Source of the DNA: DAOUGC01 sp034429695
GTDB lineage: Bacteria > Chloroflexota > Anaerolineae > Anaerolineales > Anaerolineaceae
Assembly (NCBI GenBank): GCA_034429695.1
Contig: DAOUGC010000288.1
Coordinates: forward strand, 1-25,203
Length of the DNA stretch: 25,203 nucleotides
Direction: 5' to 3'
The position numbers and the translations under genes are program-made. This document shows, piece after piece, positions 13,286 to 20,332 of the stretch (positions within the stretch are counted from its first letter, which is position 1; the number at the start of each line of letters is the position of its first letter). The notes under the pieces are model-generated. The model made no database searches, was not told the DNA's origin, and saw only the letters and a program-made list of their open reading frames with translations.

Positions 13286-16003
13286 TTATAGCAAACCCAG
13301 GTCACGGGCGCGGGCGACAGCGGCGGTGCGGTTGGCCACCCCCAGTTTGCCGAGGATGTGGTTGATGTGGCTCTTGACGGTTCCCACACTAATCACCAGT
13401 TGATCGGCAATCTCACTGTTGCTTGCCCCTCGGGCGATCAATGTCAGCAGTTCCAGCTCGCGCTGGCTCAATGCTTCGGGTAATGAACTTTCTCCGGTCA
13501 TGGCGGGGTCCCGTGCCGGACGGATCTCGTCAAGGATGGCCTGGATCTCGCCCGTGCAGCACCCGCGTTTTGCCGCATTTTCCAGCAGCAGCCTCAGCCG
13601 TGGACCACGGTCAAAAATGCGTACAAAGCCGGTTCCCCTGGTGTGCTCAAATGCTGTGGTGATGGCGCGGTCAATCGCTGTGGTCTCTGCAGGATGCTCA
13701 ACGGCCTCCAGTTGTGCCAGCAGCAGGTTTAGCTCGATGATACGGGCAGGTAACCGCTTCGAGACCGCCTGATTGAGCATTTGCTCCAGGCGGGGGCGGA
13801 CGGCAGCCGGTTTGCCACGCGCGATGTGGGTTTGCAGCCAAGCCAGATTTGCCAGAGTGACCAACCCGGATGCGCCAAGCGGGCCCATTCCAGGGGGTGG
13901 GTCATTGAGCGGTGAAAATCCTTGAAACTCCGGCTGGGCGGCTGTAACGGAGATGGGGGCGTACGTTAAACGGTGGGCGGTGCGCATGGCGCGGCTGATA
14001 AATGCAGCGTCAGGCCATGCGGCTTCCATGTGGTCAAGCGCGGCAAGCGCTTGTTCTTCATTGCCCGTTGCCATGTTCAAACGGTAGATCCCAACGCAGC
14101 CCATGGCCATGTGATATGGGTTCAGGCTGTGAGGGATGGAACTCAACCCGCGTTCCAGGTGGCGTCCTGCTTCCTCCAGCCGGTTTTGCTCGTGGAACAA
14201 TACCCCCAGGGCGATATCCAGGCAGCCTGCCACTGGCAGGTGTTGATCCAGATCATGCATGGTATGTTGTGTTTGCTGGCACAACCGAATCGCCGCTTCC
14301 AGGTCACCAAGTTCGTACAGCAGGAAGGCAAGGTGGAAGGTGCTTTCAATCATCCCGAGATACAACCCTCCCTGCTGGGCTGTCTGCAATGCATCCTCGA
14401 GTGCTGTTCGGGCAGCGGGGGCATCCAGCATGGCGAGATGGGCAAAACCGGCGGTAAGCAGTCCGCTGAAACGCCCGGGATCATCCTCAGGGTTGTTGGT
14501 CAACATGACTTTGGCAGCTTCCAGGGTTTCGAGCGGATTTGCCGCCGGATCAGGGATGATCAATAGATAACTGCGCACCACGTAAGCATGCTGGGTGAGG
14601 TCCTCGGCGGCTTGCGGGTCGGTCATGCGGGTGATACCACGGCCAGCCTGTTCCAGGCGGCGTTCAACTTTAAGCCGGTTTTGGCGACTGGAGGATAACA
14701 CCCACCCCCAACACTGCAGGATGCACAGGTTGGGGCGATGATCCATGACCGCTTCGGGAAATGCTGAACACCATTCGTACATGGTGGTAATTTCTCCGTG
14801 GATGATCAGAGCGAAAGCATTTCTTTCCACAAAATCCGCGGCAAAGTCCCAATCATGTGTGGCGAAGGCGTGCCTTGCGGCTTCACGAAGGCTGCCGTGT
14901 TCTTCCAACCACTGGCATGCTGCGCGGTGTAGTTGCGGAATGCGCTCTGGCATGGCATTTGACAGTTGTGCCAGCAGGAAGTCGCGGAATAAATGATGAT
15001 GGCGGAACCAGGTCCCTTCTTCGTCCAGCGCAACCACAAACAGATTTACCGTAACCAGTTGTTCCAAAATGGGTCGGCTGTCGAGGTTGAAACCGGCGGC
15101 GCGACAAACTGCGTCACATAGCGGGGCGCTCAGGCGCTCGAGCACGGCGGTATGCAGCAGCAGCGTTTGTACTTCCTCGGACAGGCGGTTGATCACCTCA
15201 TCCAGCAGATATTCAACCAGGTATTGATGCCTGCCCGAGAAGGACCCAATCGCAGACTCCATATCCGCTGGGCTGGAACGCAGTGCAAGGGCTGCCAGTT
15301 GCAAACCCGCAGCCCAGCCCTCGGTGCGGTCGCCCAGTTCCGCGGCTGCGGCAGGGGGAAGGGTCAATTGCATGCTCTCATCCAGAAAGCGACGGGTTTC
15401 GGCAGGACTGAAACGCAGATCGGCGGTGCGGATTTCGGACAAACGATTCCTGGCACGCAGCCGTGCCAGATGCAGGGGTGGGACGGTTCGCGAACCAATG
15501 GCGATGATGGCGTTTTCGGGAAGGCGTTCGATTAAATGCCCGACTGCATCGTGAATAGATCGGGTGTGGATCAGATGGTAATCATCCAGCACCATCAGCA
15601 GCGCTGAAGGGTGATCTGCAATGGCATTCAGCATATCCGGGAGAACCGCCTGCAAACCGACATCGGGCGAGGTGCGCAGAAGATGGACAATCCGGGCCAT
15701 GCCTGGCGGGTGGTTGAGCGCCTGCGACAGACCGGTCACCAGGTACTGGGAGAATGTGGCGGGATCATCATCCGAGGAATCGAGGGAATACCACACCAGG
15801 GCGCTTCCCTGCGCCTGCCACCTGCGTGCCAGGTCGGCCAGCAGTGTGGTCTTGCCGTAACCCGCCGGTGCGCACACCAGCGCCATGCATCCTCCAGCCG
15901 TATCCTGCAGTTGTTTCAGCAGGCGTTCACGCTGAAGCAGGCGGGGGCGGGCTGCAGGGGGGCGCAACTTGGTGAGGATCAGGGAGGAAATCGGTGTGCT
16001 CAT
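13286..16003 (-). CDS. MalT-like LuxR-family transcriptional regulator (STAND ATPase)
   Basis: A 905-residue regulator. The N-terminus has the MalT-type lead (ILTKLRPP, RERLL), Walker A APAGYGKTT (45-53) and Walker B ALLMVLDDYH (134-143). The middle region (about 330-800) is helical and repeat-rich, consistent with a TPR-like sensor domain that binds a small inducer. Residues 845-905 are a LuxR/GerE helix-turn-helix (LSQRELELLTLIARG, SNSEIADQL, VGTVKSHI). In this family ATP and inducer binding promote oligomerisation and activation. The inducer is unknown. The stop is 13 nt before the HisRS-like start, so it leads a four-gene operon and may regulate it. The -10 box lies 8 nt before the ATG and there is no Shine-Dalgarno, suggesting a leaderless message. 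Confidence 0.93.
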   Translation of the reverse strand: MSTPISSLILTKLRPPAARPRLLQRERLLKQLQDTAGGCMALVCAPAGYGKTTLLADLARRWQAQGSALVWYSLDSSDDDPATFSQYLVTGLSQALNHPPGMARIVHLLRTSPDVGLQAVLPDMLNAIADHPSALLMVLDDYHLIHTRSIHDAVGHLIERLPENAIIAIGSRTVPPLHLARLRARNRLSEIRTADLRFSPAETRRFLDESMQLTLPPAAAAELGDRTEGWAAGLQLAALALRSSPADMESAIGSFSGRHQYLVEYLLDEVINRLSEEVQTLLLHTAVLERLSAPLCDAVCRAAGFNLDSRPILEQLVTVNLFVVALDEEGTWFRHHHLFRDFLLAQLSNAMPERIPQLHRAACQWLEEHGSLREAARHAFATHDWDFAADFVERNAFALIIHGEITTMYEWCSAFPEAVMDHRPNLCILQCWGWVLSSSRQNRLKVERRLEQAGRGITRMTDPQAAEDLTQHAYVVRSYLLIIPDPAANPLETLEAAKVMLTNNPEDDPGRFSGLLTAGFAHLAMLDAPAARTALEDALQTAQQGGLYLGMIESTFHLAFLLYELGDLEAAIRLCQQTQHTMHDLDQHLPVAGCLDIALGVLFHEQNRLEEAGRHLERGLSSIPHSLNPYHMAMGCVGIYRLNMATGNEEQALAALDHMEAAWPDAAFISRAMRTAHRLTYAPISVTAAQPEFQGFSPLNDPPPGMGPLGASGLVTLANLAWLQTHIARGKPAAVRPRLEQMLNQAVSKRLPARIIELNLLLAQLEAVEHPAETTAIDRAITTAFEHTRGTGFVRIFDRGPRLRLLLENAAKRGCCTGEIQAILDEIRPARDPAMTGESSLPEALSQRELELLTLIARGASNSEIADQLVISVGTVKSHINHILGKLGVANRTAAVARARDLGLL

Positions 16004-16011
16004 GTAAGAAT

Positions 16012-16039
16012 ATTCTACACGTTTGCCGCGAATCTATAA
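16012..16039 (-). promoter_or_regulatory. putative promoter of the MalT-like operon
   Basis: On the minus strand TAGAAT (16017-16012) is preceded by TTATAG (16039-16034) with a 16-bp spacer. Eight bases separate the -10 from the ATG at 16003, so a leaderless transcript is predicted. The -35 is weak. Confidence 0.45.
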
Positions 16040-16126
16040 CCTGTGGATCCAACTTTGGATGGATGTCCTGCCCGGTGGTTTACGACTATGCTGTTGACAA
16101 CCAACATCAAATGAGAGGTGATCAAT

Positions 16127-16648
16127 ATGACAGACAAAATTTTGGTGGCGTTTGCCACCACCCATGGTTCCATGCAGGAAGTCGCCACCGAGGTGGCTCA
16201 GGTGCTCCGTTCGCAGGGTTTTGATGTGGATCTGCAGTCGGCGCGTGAGGTGAAATCCCTCAACGGGTACAGCGGCGTGGTGCTGGGCGGGCCGCAATAC
16301 ATGTTCCACTGGCACAAAGACGCACTTGGTTTTTTGCGCCGCTTTCAGAAGTCGCTAACCGTTTTGCCTGTGGCGATCTTCGCCGGCGGGCGGCATGGAG
16401 AGCCAAAGGATGAGGACTGGCAGGTGATCCGCGACAGCCTGGACAAGGACCTGGCAAATTACCCGTGGTTTGCGCCGATCCTGGTCGAGATTGTGGGCGG
16501 CAGGCACGACCCTGATCACCTGCGCTTTCCGTGGAACCTGATCCCGGCCATGAAACAGATGCCCGCATCTGATCTGCGTGACTGGGACGCCATTCGCGCC
16601 TGGGCTGGCAGGGTTGGTGAGACATTCAGACAAAAAAAGGTGGTATAG
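16127..16648 (+). CDS. flavodoxin-domain protein (HemG-like)
   Basis: A 173-residue flavodoxin-fold protein. The N-terminal strand and phosphate loop (ILVAFATTHGSMQEVA, residues about 5-20) suit FMN binding, and GGPQYMFHWHKDALGFL in the middle is like the second flavin loop in the HemG (menaquinone-dependent protoporphyrinogen oxidase-like) group. It is probably a soluble electron carrier or flavin-dependent oxidoreductase; the true partner is unknown. The GTG at 16118 is in frame, but the ATG at 16127 is preferred because AGAGGTG is 8 nt upstream. It is divergent from the MalT-like gene and followed 8 nt later by a membrane-protein gene, so the pair is probably co-transcribed. Confidence 0.85.
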   Translation: MTDKILVAFATTHGSMQEVATEVAQVLRSQGFDVDLQSAREVKSLNGYSGVVLGGPQYMFHWHKDALGFLRRFQKSLTVLPVAIFAGGRHGEPKDEDWQVIRDSLDKDLANYPWFAPILVEIVGGRHDPDHLRFPWNLIPAMKQMPASDLRDWDAIRAWAGRVGETFRQKKVV

Positions 16649-16656
16649 GAGGAGAC

Positions 16657-17277
16657 ATGAACAGGTCCACGCGAATTTTGATCTCAACGATGGGGGCGTT
16701 TACGGGTTTGATGGGTGTGGAGCACGGCATTGGCGAGATACTGCAGGGAAATGTGGCTGTTGAGGATACCCTGATACTCTCCTGGCCTGACAGCCCGTTC
16801 TTTGCCATTCTAAGTGGCGAACCGGCAATGACCATTTTACCTGGCATGCTGCTGACCGGCATCCTGGCGGTGGTTTTCTCACTGGCTTATACGGTATGGG
16901 TGGTGAGGTTTGTCAACCACCGGTTGAGCTGGTTGATATTGGGTGGTCTGGCGGGCTTGATGTTGTTGTTTGGCGGCGGGCTCTTCCCGCCGGTGCTGGG
17001 GTTGCTTGTGGCGGCTGCGTCTGTGGGTGTGCGTATACGTATGAACTGGCAGGGCAGACTCGCCAACGGGTTGGGAAAAATCTTCCCGTTTGCATTTGGT
17101 GCATGCCTGCTGGCATGGTTGACCATGTTCCCCGTGGTACCCATGCTGGATACCTTTCTCGATTGGAGCAATGAAACATTTATCTTCATTGTGATGGGAT
17201 GCATGTTTGGCTTTTTGGCCCTGTCTGTGCTGGGTGGGTTCGCCAGGGACGCAACCCGGAATATCCTGCCGTCATGA
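16657..17277 (+). CDS. polytopic membrane protein of unknown function
   Basis: A 206-residue hydrophobic protein with about five or six membrane segments, including LSWLILGGLAGLMLLFGG and a C-terminal FIFIVMGCMFGFLALSVL. I do not recognise a family. A strong AGGAGGAG ribosome site is just before the ATG. The start is 8 nt after the flavodoxin-like gene, so a redox partner role (flavodoxin with membrane subunit) is possible but only inferred. Confidence 0.75.
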   Translation: MNRSTRILISTMGAFTGLMGVEHGIGEILQGNVAVEDTLILSWPDSPFFAILSGEPAMTILPGMLLTGILAVVFSLAYTVWVVRFVNHRLSWLILGGLAGLMLLFGGGLFPPVLGLLVAAASVGVRIRMNWQGRLANGLGKIFPFAFGACLLAWLTMFPVVPMLDTFLDWSNETFIFIVMGCMFGFLALSVLGGFARDATRNILPS

Positions 17278-17289
17278 TGGATGGCGAAC

Positions 17290-17327
17290 AAAAAGGCATC
17301 CGCTGGTTTCCGCTGCGGATGCCTTTT
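17290..17327. terminator. bidirectional intrinsic terminator between convergent genes
   Basis: A 13-bp perfect stem, AAAAGGCATCCGC (17291-17303) and GCGGATGCCTTTT (17315-17327), with an 11-nt loop. The T-run on each strand allows it to end both the plus-strand membrane-protein gene and the minus-strand ferritin/VIT1 operon. Confidence 0.9.
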
Positions 17328-17352
17328 GGAATGGGAGGCGGTAAATTGGGGA

Positions 17353-18225
17353 TTATACGTCCACGCCCAGCCATATGCGAATGAAGTAGCTGACCACAAA
17401 ACTGATGGCTGCCACACCCAGGCTCAACCCTGCCATCTCTGCAAACCTTCTGCGGAAATTCTCTCCCTTGGCGACCGAGATGTAATAGTTGAAGACAGCA
17501 ATGATAATCACGGCGGTGACCAGTGAAATTGCCAGACACACATATTCATTGTCAAGCAACAGATAGGGCAGGATCAAAAGTGCCACAGTGAAGATGTACG
17601 CGATACCGGTGTAAATGGCAGCACGTGCGGGGTGTTTGTCGGTGTCTTCGTCGCGCGTGGCAAGGTATTCGGAAGCAGCCATGGAGAAGGAAGCGGCAAT
17701 GCCGGTGATCAGGCCTGATAGTGCGATCAATTGCACATTCTGGAGCGCCAGGGTGAAACCAGCCAGTGCCCCGGTCAACTCGACCAGCGCGTCGTTTAGC
17801 CCAAGCACCACCGAGCTGGCGTAGTGCAGGCGTTCCTCATCGAGCATGCCCAACAGCTTCTCCTCATGAATTTCTTCATCCTTTAAAATGGCTTCGGTCT
17901 CAGGGTAACGATCAAAAATACCCCGATAAGCCTTTTGGGCAGCCTCTTCGCCGTTTTCCATTAATTTGATTACAAATGTGAACCCAAACAGACGATAGAG
18001 CAGCATGTAGAACCAGATCTGCAACTGGTTGGGGGCCACATCCCTGCCGGTATAACCCTTCCAGACATTGTAATGAGACAATTCGTCGCTGGACATTTGT
18101 TGCAGCACCTGGCGATTGTCGCCGTCTTTCATGGCGTTTGCCATGCGTTTGTACAGGATATGGCCAATCATCTCGTCGCGCTGGATGATTAGCAGGCCGG
18201 GGTCTGGCGTGGTTTGATCGGTCAT
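17353..18225 (-). CDS. MbfA-like ferritin / VIT1 iron-export protein
   Basis: A 290-residue fusion. The N-terminal 130 residues form a ferritin/rubrerythrin-like four-helix part with E18, E48-H51 (DELSH), E90 and E117-H120 (DEEIH), the pattern of a diiron site. From about 135 on is a VIT1/CCC1-type membrane domain (VLGLNDALVELTGALAGF, then several transmembrane segments). This matches the erythrin-VIT (MbfA) family, which binds iron in the cytoplasm and moves it across the membrane, protecting against iron-dependent peroxide stress. AGGAGG is 5 nt before the ATG, and the start is 18 nt after the kinase-like gene, so it is the last gene of the higBA operon. Specific transport was not tested here. 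Confidence 0.88.
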   Translation of the reverse strand: MTDQTTPDPGLLIIQRDEMIGHILYKRMANAMKDGDNRQVLQQMSSDELSHYNVWKGYTGRDVAPNQLQIWFYMLLYRLFGFTFVIKLMENGEEAAQKAYRGIFDRYPETEAILKDEEIHEEKLLGMLDEERLHYASSVVLGLNDALVELTGALAGFTLALQNVQLIALSGLITGIAASFSMAASEYLATRDEDTDKHPARAAIYTGIAYIFTVALLILPYLLLDNEYVCLAISLVTAVIIIAVFNYYISVAKGENFRRRFAEMAGLSLGVAAISFVVSYFIRIWLGVDV

Positions 18226-18243
18226 TGAATCCTCCTGAATGGG

Positions 18244-19266
18244 TTATGAAGCCCGCATGGCCAGAAGATATTCTGACAGCCAGGCAGGGACGATGTAATA
18301 AAAATCAAGCCGGTCGGATGGATCAATGGACTGGACAAATGCCGTCCATGAAAGTGCGCGGCTGACCATGCCCACCCGCCACGCCATGTTAAGGATCTCC
18401 ACCAGCCGTTCGTGAGGTTCAAAGCGCACCCAGGGCGCCAGGTAAATGTCGCGCAGGTGGTTTAGCTCATCCGGCATGTGTTCTGGCGCTTCGGTGGCTT
18501 CATCTGGAAAGCCGGCGCGGGTGGCCACGCTGCGCAAACAGTGCATGATCGAGAAGAACGGGTGGGTGATGCAAATCTCTTCCCAGTCGGAAAAGACAAA
18601 GCTGAAGTTTCCCGGCTCGCCGGAGACAAAGATGTTGCCGAGGTGAAAGTCGTCGTGATGCAGGCTTTGCGGCACATGATATTCAAGCAGCCGGGTGCAC
18701 ATGTCGGTATAGTGCGGCAGGGTGGCGGTGAGCTCATCGAATTGAGCCGTGGTCAATCCTTCCTCCAGACCCACCCGCAGGATCTCCCGGTCCTCCAGCA
18801 GCCCGGCAAACATCCCTGGCAGGCGCTGCAGGCGGTGATCACGCGCACCCAGCGGGAAAAGTTCATCCGTGCGGTCCGCCAGCATGATCTGCAGATCTGC
18901 GAAGATGGTCAGGGCTGGTTCGATCATCGCCAGGTCGGCGGGATTGGTGAGGTACTGGCGCAGCATGGGGCCAGCGTCGCGCATCAACATCCAGCCTTCG
19001 TCCAGGTCAATCGCGAGAAGATCGGGCAGATTGGCGGGCAGCAACCGCGCCAGATAGCTGGTCATATGCGTTTCAACCGGTTTCTGGCAGGCTTTAAAGT
19101 ACAGTGTGCCAGAGCTGGTCGGCACGCGCATCACAGATGACCAGATGCGCGCGTGCATCTGGTCAATGGGACCGGTAAGGGTCAGCCCGGCTGCCTCCAC
19201 CTGCGAATGGATCCATGCGTGGGCACGGGCAATCCAATCCGGTTGATTCCAGGGGAGTTGGCTCAC
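18244..19266 (-). CDS. aminoglycoside phosphotransferase (APH)-like kinase
   Basis: A 340-residue member of the APH/choline-kinase-like superfamily. HHDDFHLGN (203-211) is the catalytic loop (HxDxxxxN type) and SDWEE (Asp227) supplies the metal-binding aspartate; LYFKA (Lys58) fits the ATP-binding lysine. The substrate is not predictable: relatives phosphorylate aminoglycosides, choline, homoserine, trehalose or others. An antibiotic-resistance function should not be assumed. The ATG overlaps the stop of the HigA-like gene (ATGA), so it is translationally coupled to a toxin-antitoxin module. Confidence 0.87.
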   Translation of the reverse strand: MSQLPWNQPDWIARAHAWIHSQVEAAGLTLTGPIDQMHARIWSSVMRVPTSSGTLYFKACQKPVETHMTSYLARLLPANLPDLLAIDLDEGWMLMRDAGPMLRQYLTNPADLAMIEPALTIFADLQIMLADRTDELFPLGARDHRLQRLPGMFAGLLEDREILRVGLEEGLTTAQFDELTATLPHYTDMCTRLLEYHVPQSLHHDDFHLGNIFVSGEPGNFSFVFSDWEEICITHPFFSIMHCLRSVATRAGFPDEATEAPEHMPDELNHLRDIYLAPWVRFEPHERLVEILNMAWRVGMVSRALSWTAFVQSIDPSDRLDFYYIVPAWLSEYLLAMRAS

Positions 19267-19601
19267 GCTGCGTCCTCCGCTGGTTTGTCGCTGGCTTCGT
19301 ACAACGGTAACACCTCGCGTATCACCACGGTCGAGGTTGCTTCCCTGGCTACCTCCAGATCATATGTCATCTGCAGCTTCATCCAGAACTCAGCGCTGAC
19401 CCCCAGTGCCCGCGACAATCGCAGGGCTGTCCCGGCGGTGATGGCGCGTTTGCCGTTGACGATCTCGTTTATGCGCCCCGGTGCGACACGCATGGCGCGC
19501 GCAAGCTGGTTCTGGCTGATCTTCATCGGCGTCAGAAAGTCTTCAAGCAATATTTCCCCTGGATGAATGGGGGAGAGTTCTATATCCATGTCCTGCTCCA
19601 T
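19263..19601 (-). CDS. higA: HigA-family antitoxin (XRE helix-turn-helix)
   Basis: A 112-residue protein with the HigA layout: SPIHPGEILLEDFL near the N-terminus, a helix-turn-helix (ISQNQLARAMRV, PGRINEIVNGKR) and TALRLSRALGVSAEFWMKLQ, followed by a short hydrophilic tail. In this family it neutralises HigB and represses the operon. It begins one base into the HigB stop (TAATG), a coupling typical of toxin-first HigBA modules. The gene is intact, and the tail beyond the core is slightly longer than in many HigA proteins. Confidence 0.92.
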   Translation of the reverse strand: MEQDMDIELSPIHPGEILLEDFLTPMKISQNQLARAMRVAPGRINEIVNGKRAITAGTALRLSRALGVSAEFWMKLQMTYDLEVAREATSTVVIREVLPLYEASDKPAEDAA

Positions 19602-19891
19602 TACGAATGATAGTCTGTTATTTGTATACCGATTGCATCGCCTGGCCGGTCATCCCAGGTAAAGCAAATTCTCCATTGATCATTGATTTTTATGCTCCAC
19701 TGGCCTTTTCGATCGCCATGCAGGGCGTGTAAATCGTTTCCCGGGGGAACCTTCAAATCAGACAGGCTCTGAGCTGCATCCAGCATTAATAATTTCCGTC
19801 GCGCTGCTCTTTGGATTTTGAGAGGTAACTTGCGTGAGCGGTAGCCGGTGAAGATTGCTTTGGCTTCATCATCACTGAATGACTGGATCAT
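19601..19891 (-). CDS. higB: HigB-family toxin (RelE/ParE superfamily)
   Basis: A 96-residue protein with the HigB pattern: IQSFSDDEAKAIFTG near the start, ALHGDRKGQWSIKINDQWRICF in the centre and a final TDYHS. In this superfamily such proteins are ribosome-dependent mRNA interferases. All typical elements are present and no truncation is seen. It precedes and overlaps higA, the normal order for this module. A consensus promoter ends 7 nt before the ATG and there is no Shine-Dalgarno, so the message is probably leaderless. Confidence 0.92.
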   Translation of the reverse strand: MIQSFSDDEAKAIFTGYRSRKLPLKIQRAARRKLLMLDAAQSLSDLKVPPGNDLHALHGDRKGQWSIKINDQWRICFTWDDRPGDAIGIQITDYHS

Positions 19892-19898
19892 TATTCTT

Positions 19899-19927
19899 AG
19901 TATATGATGCGCTGGGTATTATGTCAA
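19899..19927 (-). promoter_or_regulatory. strong promoter of the higBA-kinase-MbfA operon
   Basis: On the minus strand: TTGACA (19927-19922, perfect), 17-bp spacer, TATACT (19904-19899). Only 7 nt lie between the -10 and the higB ATG. HigA would be expected to bind here, but I see no clear palindrome. Confidence 0.85.
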
Positions 19928-19954
19928 CCGTAATGGCTGGAACAATGGTATGGA

Positions 19955-19985
19955 TTAAAAATAACGCGGCTCCTGGTGAGCCGCG
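19955..19985 (-). terminator. intrinsic terminator after the MoaD-like gene
   Basis: An 8-bp perfect stem (CGCGGCTC 19965-19972, GAGCCGCG 19978-19985) with a 5-nt loop, followed on the minus strand by TTATTTTTAAT. It separates the BNR/MoaD pair from the higBA operon. Confidence 0.88.
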
Positions 19986-20008
19986 CTGTGATTACGGGTA
20001 AGCTTGCG

Positions 20009-20332
20009 TCATCCGCCTGCCATGGCGCCGATGATGCGCAGCGGCTGGCTGCCGTTGGCGATGGCGGTGGGCAGGGGGGTGGTGTGCGGTTCGTGCGACC
20101 AGTCCTCCTCGTTTGCAAAGAAGCGGATGAAGGCGCGGCGTTCTCGTGTGGCCTGGTCACGGATGGTTCCGCGCAGCATGGGGTAGGCTGCTTCCAGCGC
20201 ATCCAGCACGCCAGCGAGGGTGGCTGGCTGTGGCACGTGCAGGGTCACCTCGCGTTCGGTCTTTGCAAGCTGGCGTAGATGCGGCGGCAGGGTGACGCGG
20301 ATGGCTGCAGTGTCCGGGGCAGAATGGTTCAC
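20009..20332 (-). CDS. MoaD/ThiS-like ubiquitin-fold protein
   Basis: A 107-residue protein whose layout suits the beta-grasp sulfur carriers MoaD/ThiS: IRVTLPPHLRQLA strand start, VTLHVPQPATLAGVLDALEAAYP in the middle, and FFANEEDW as the usual 'NG/NxE' strand region. It ends in ...IIGAMAGG, a C-terminal Gly-Gly, the site that is activated as a thiocarboxylate in true carriers. No moa or thi partner gene is next to it. GTG at 20332 is used as start because it overlaps the stop of the BNR gene (GTGA); the frame upstream runs through the BNR gene and is not real. The pairing with a BNR protein suggests a shared job that I cannot name. Confidence 0.8.
   Translation of the reverse strand: MNHSAPDTAAIRVTLPPHLRQLAKTEREVTLHVPQPATLAGVLDALEAAYPMLRGTIRDQATRERRAFIRFFANEEDWSHEPHTTPLPTAIANGSQPLRIIGAMAGG

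Noticed and set aside
13973..14566. 197-codon plus-strand frame
   Set aside because: Antisense to the helical middle of the MalT-like regulator; no ribosome site or motif.
16094..16117. Plus-strand TTGACA before the flavodoxin gene
   Set aside because: No -10 box lies 16-18 bp downstream; that position is the ribosome site of the gene.
16887..17417. 176-codon minus-strand frame
   Set aside because: It crosses the bidirectional terminator and overlaps the plus-strand membrane-protein gene and the end of the ferritin/VIT1 gene; not a credible gene.
18478..19140. 220-codon plus-strand frame
   Set aside because: Antisense shadow of the APH-like kinase, whose catalytic motifs are clear on the minus strand.
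18244..19266. Aminoglycoside resistance gene
   Set aside because: The fold is APH-like, but the family is broad and nothing here (no mobile element, no resistance cluster) supports antibiotic modification.
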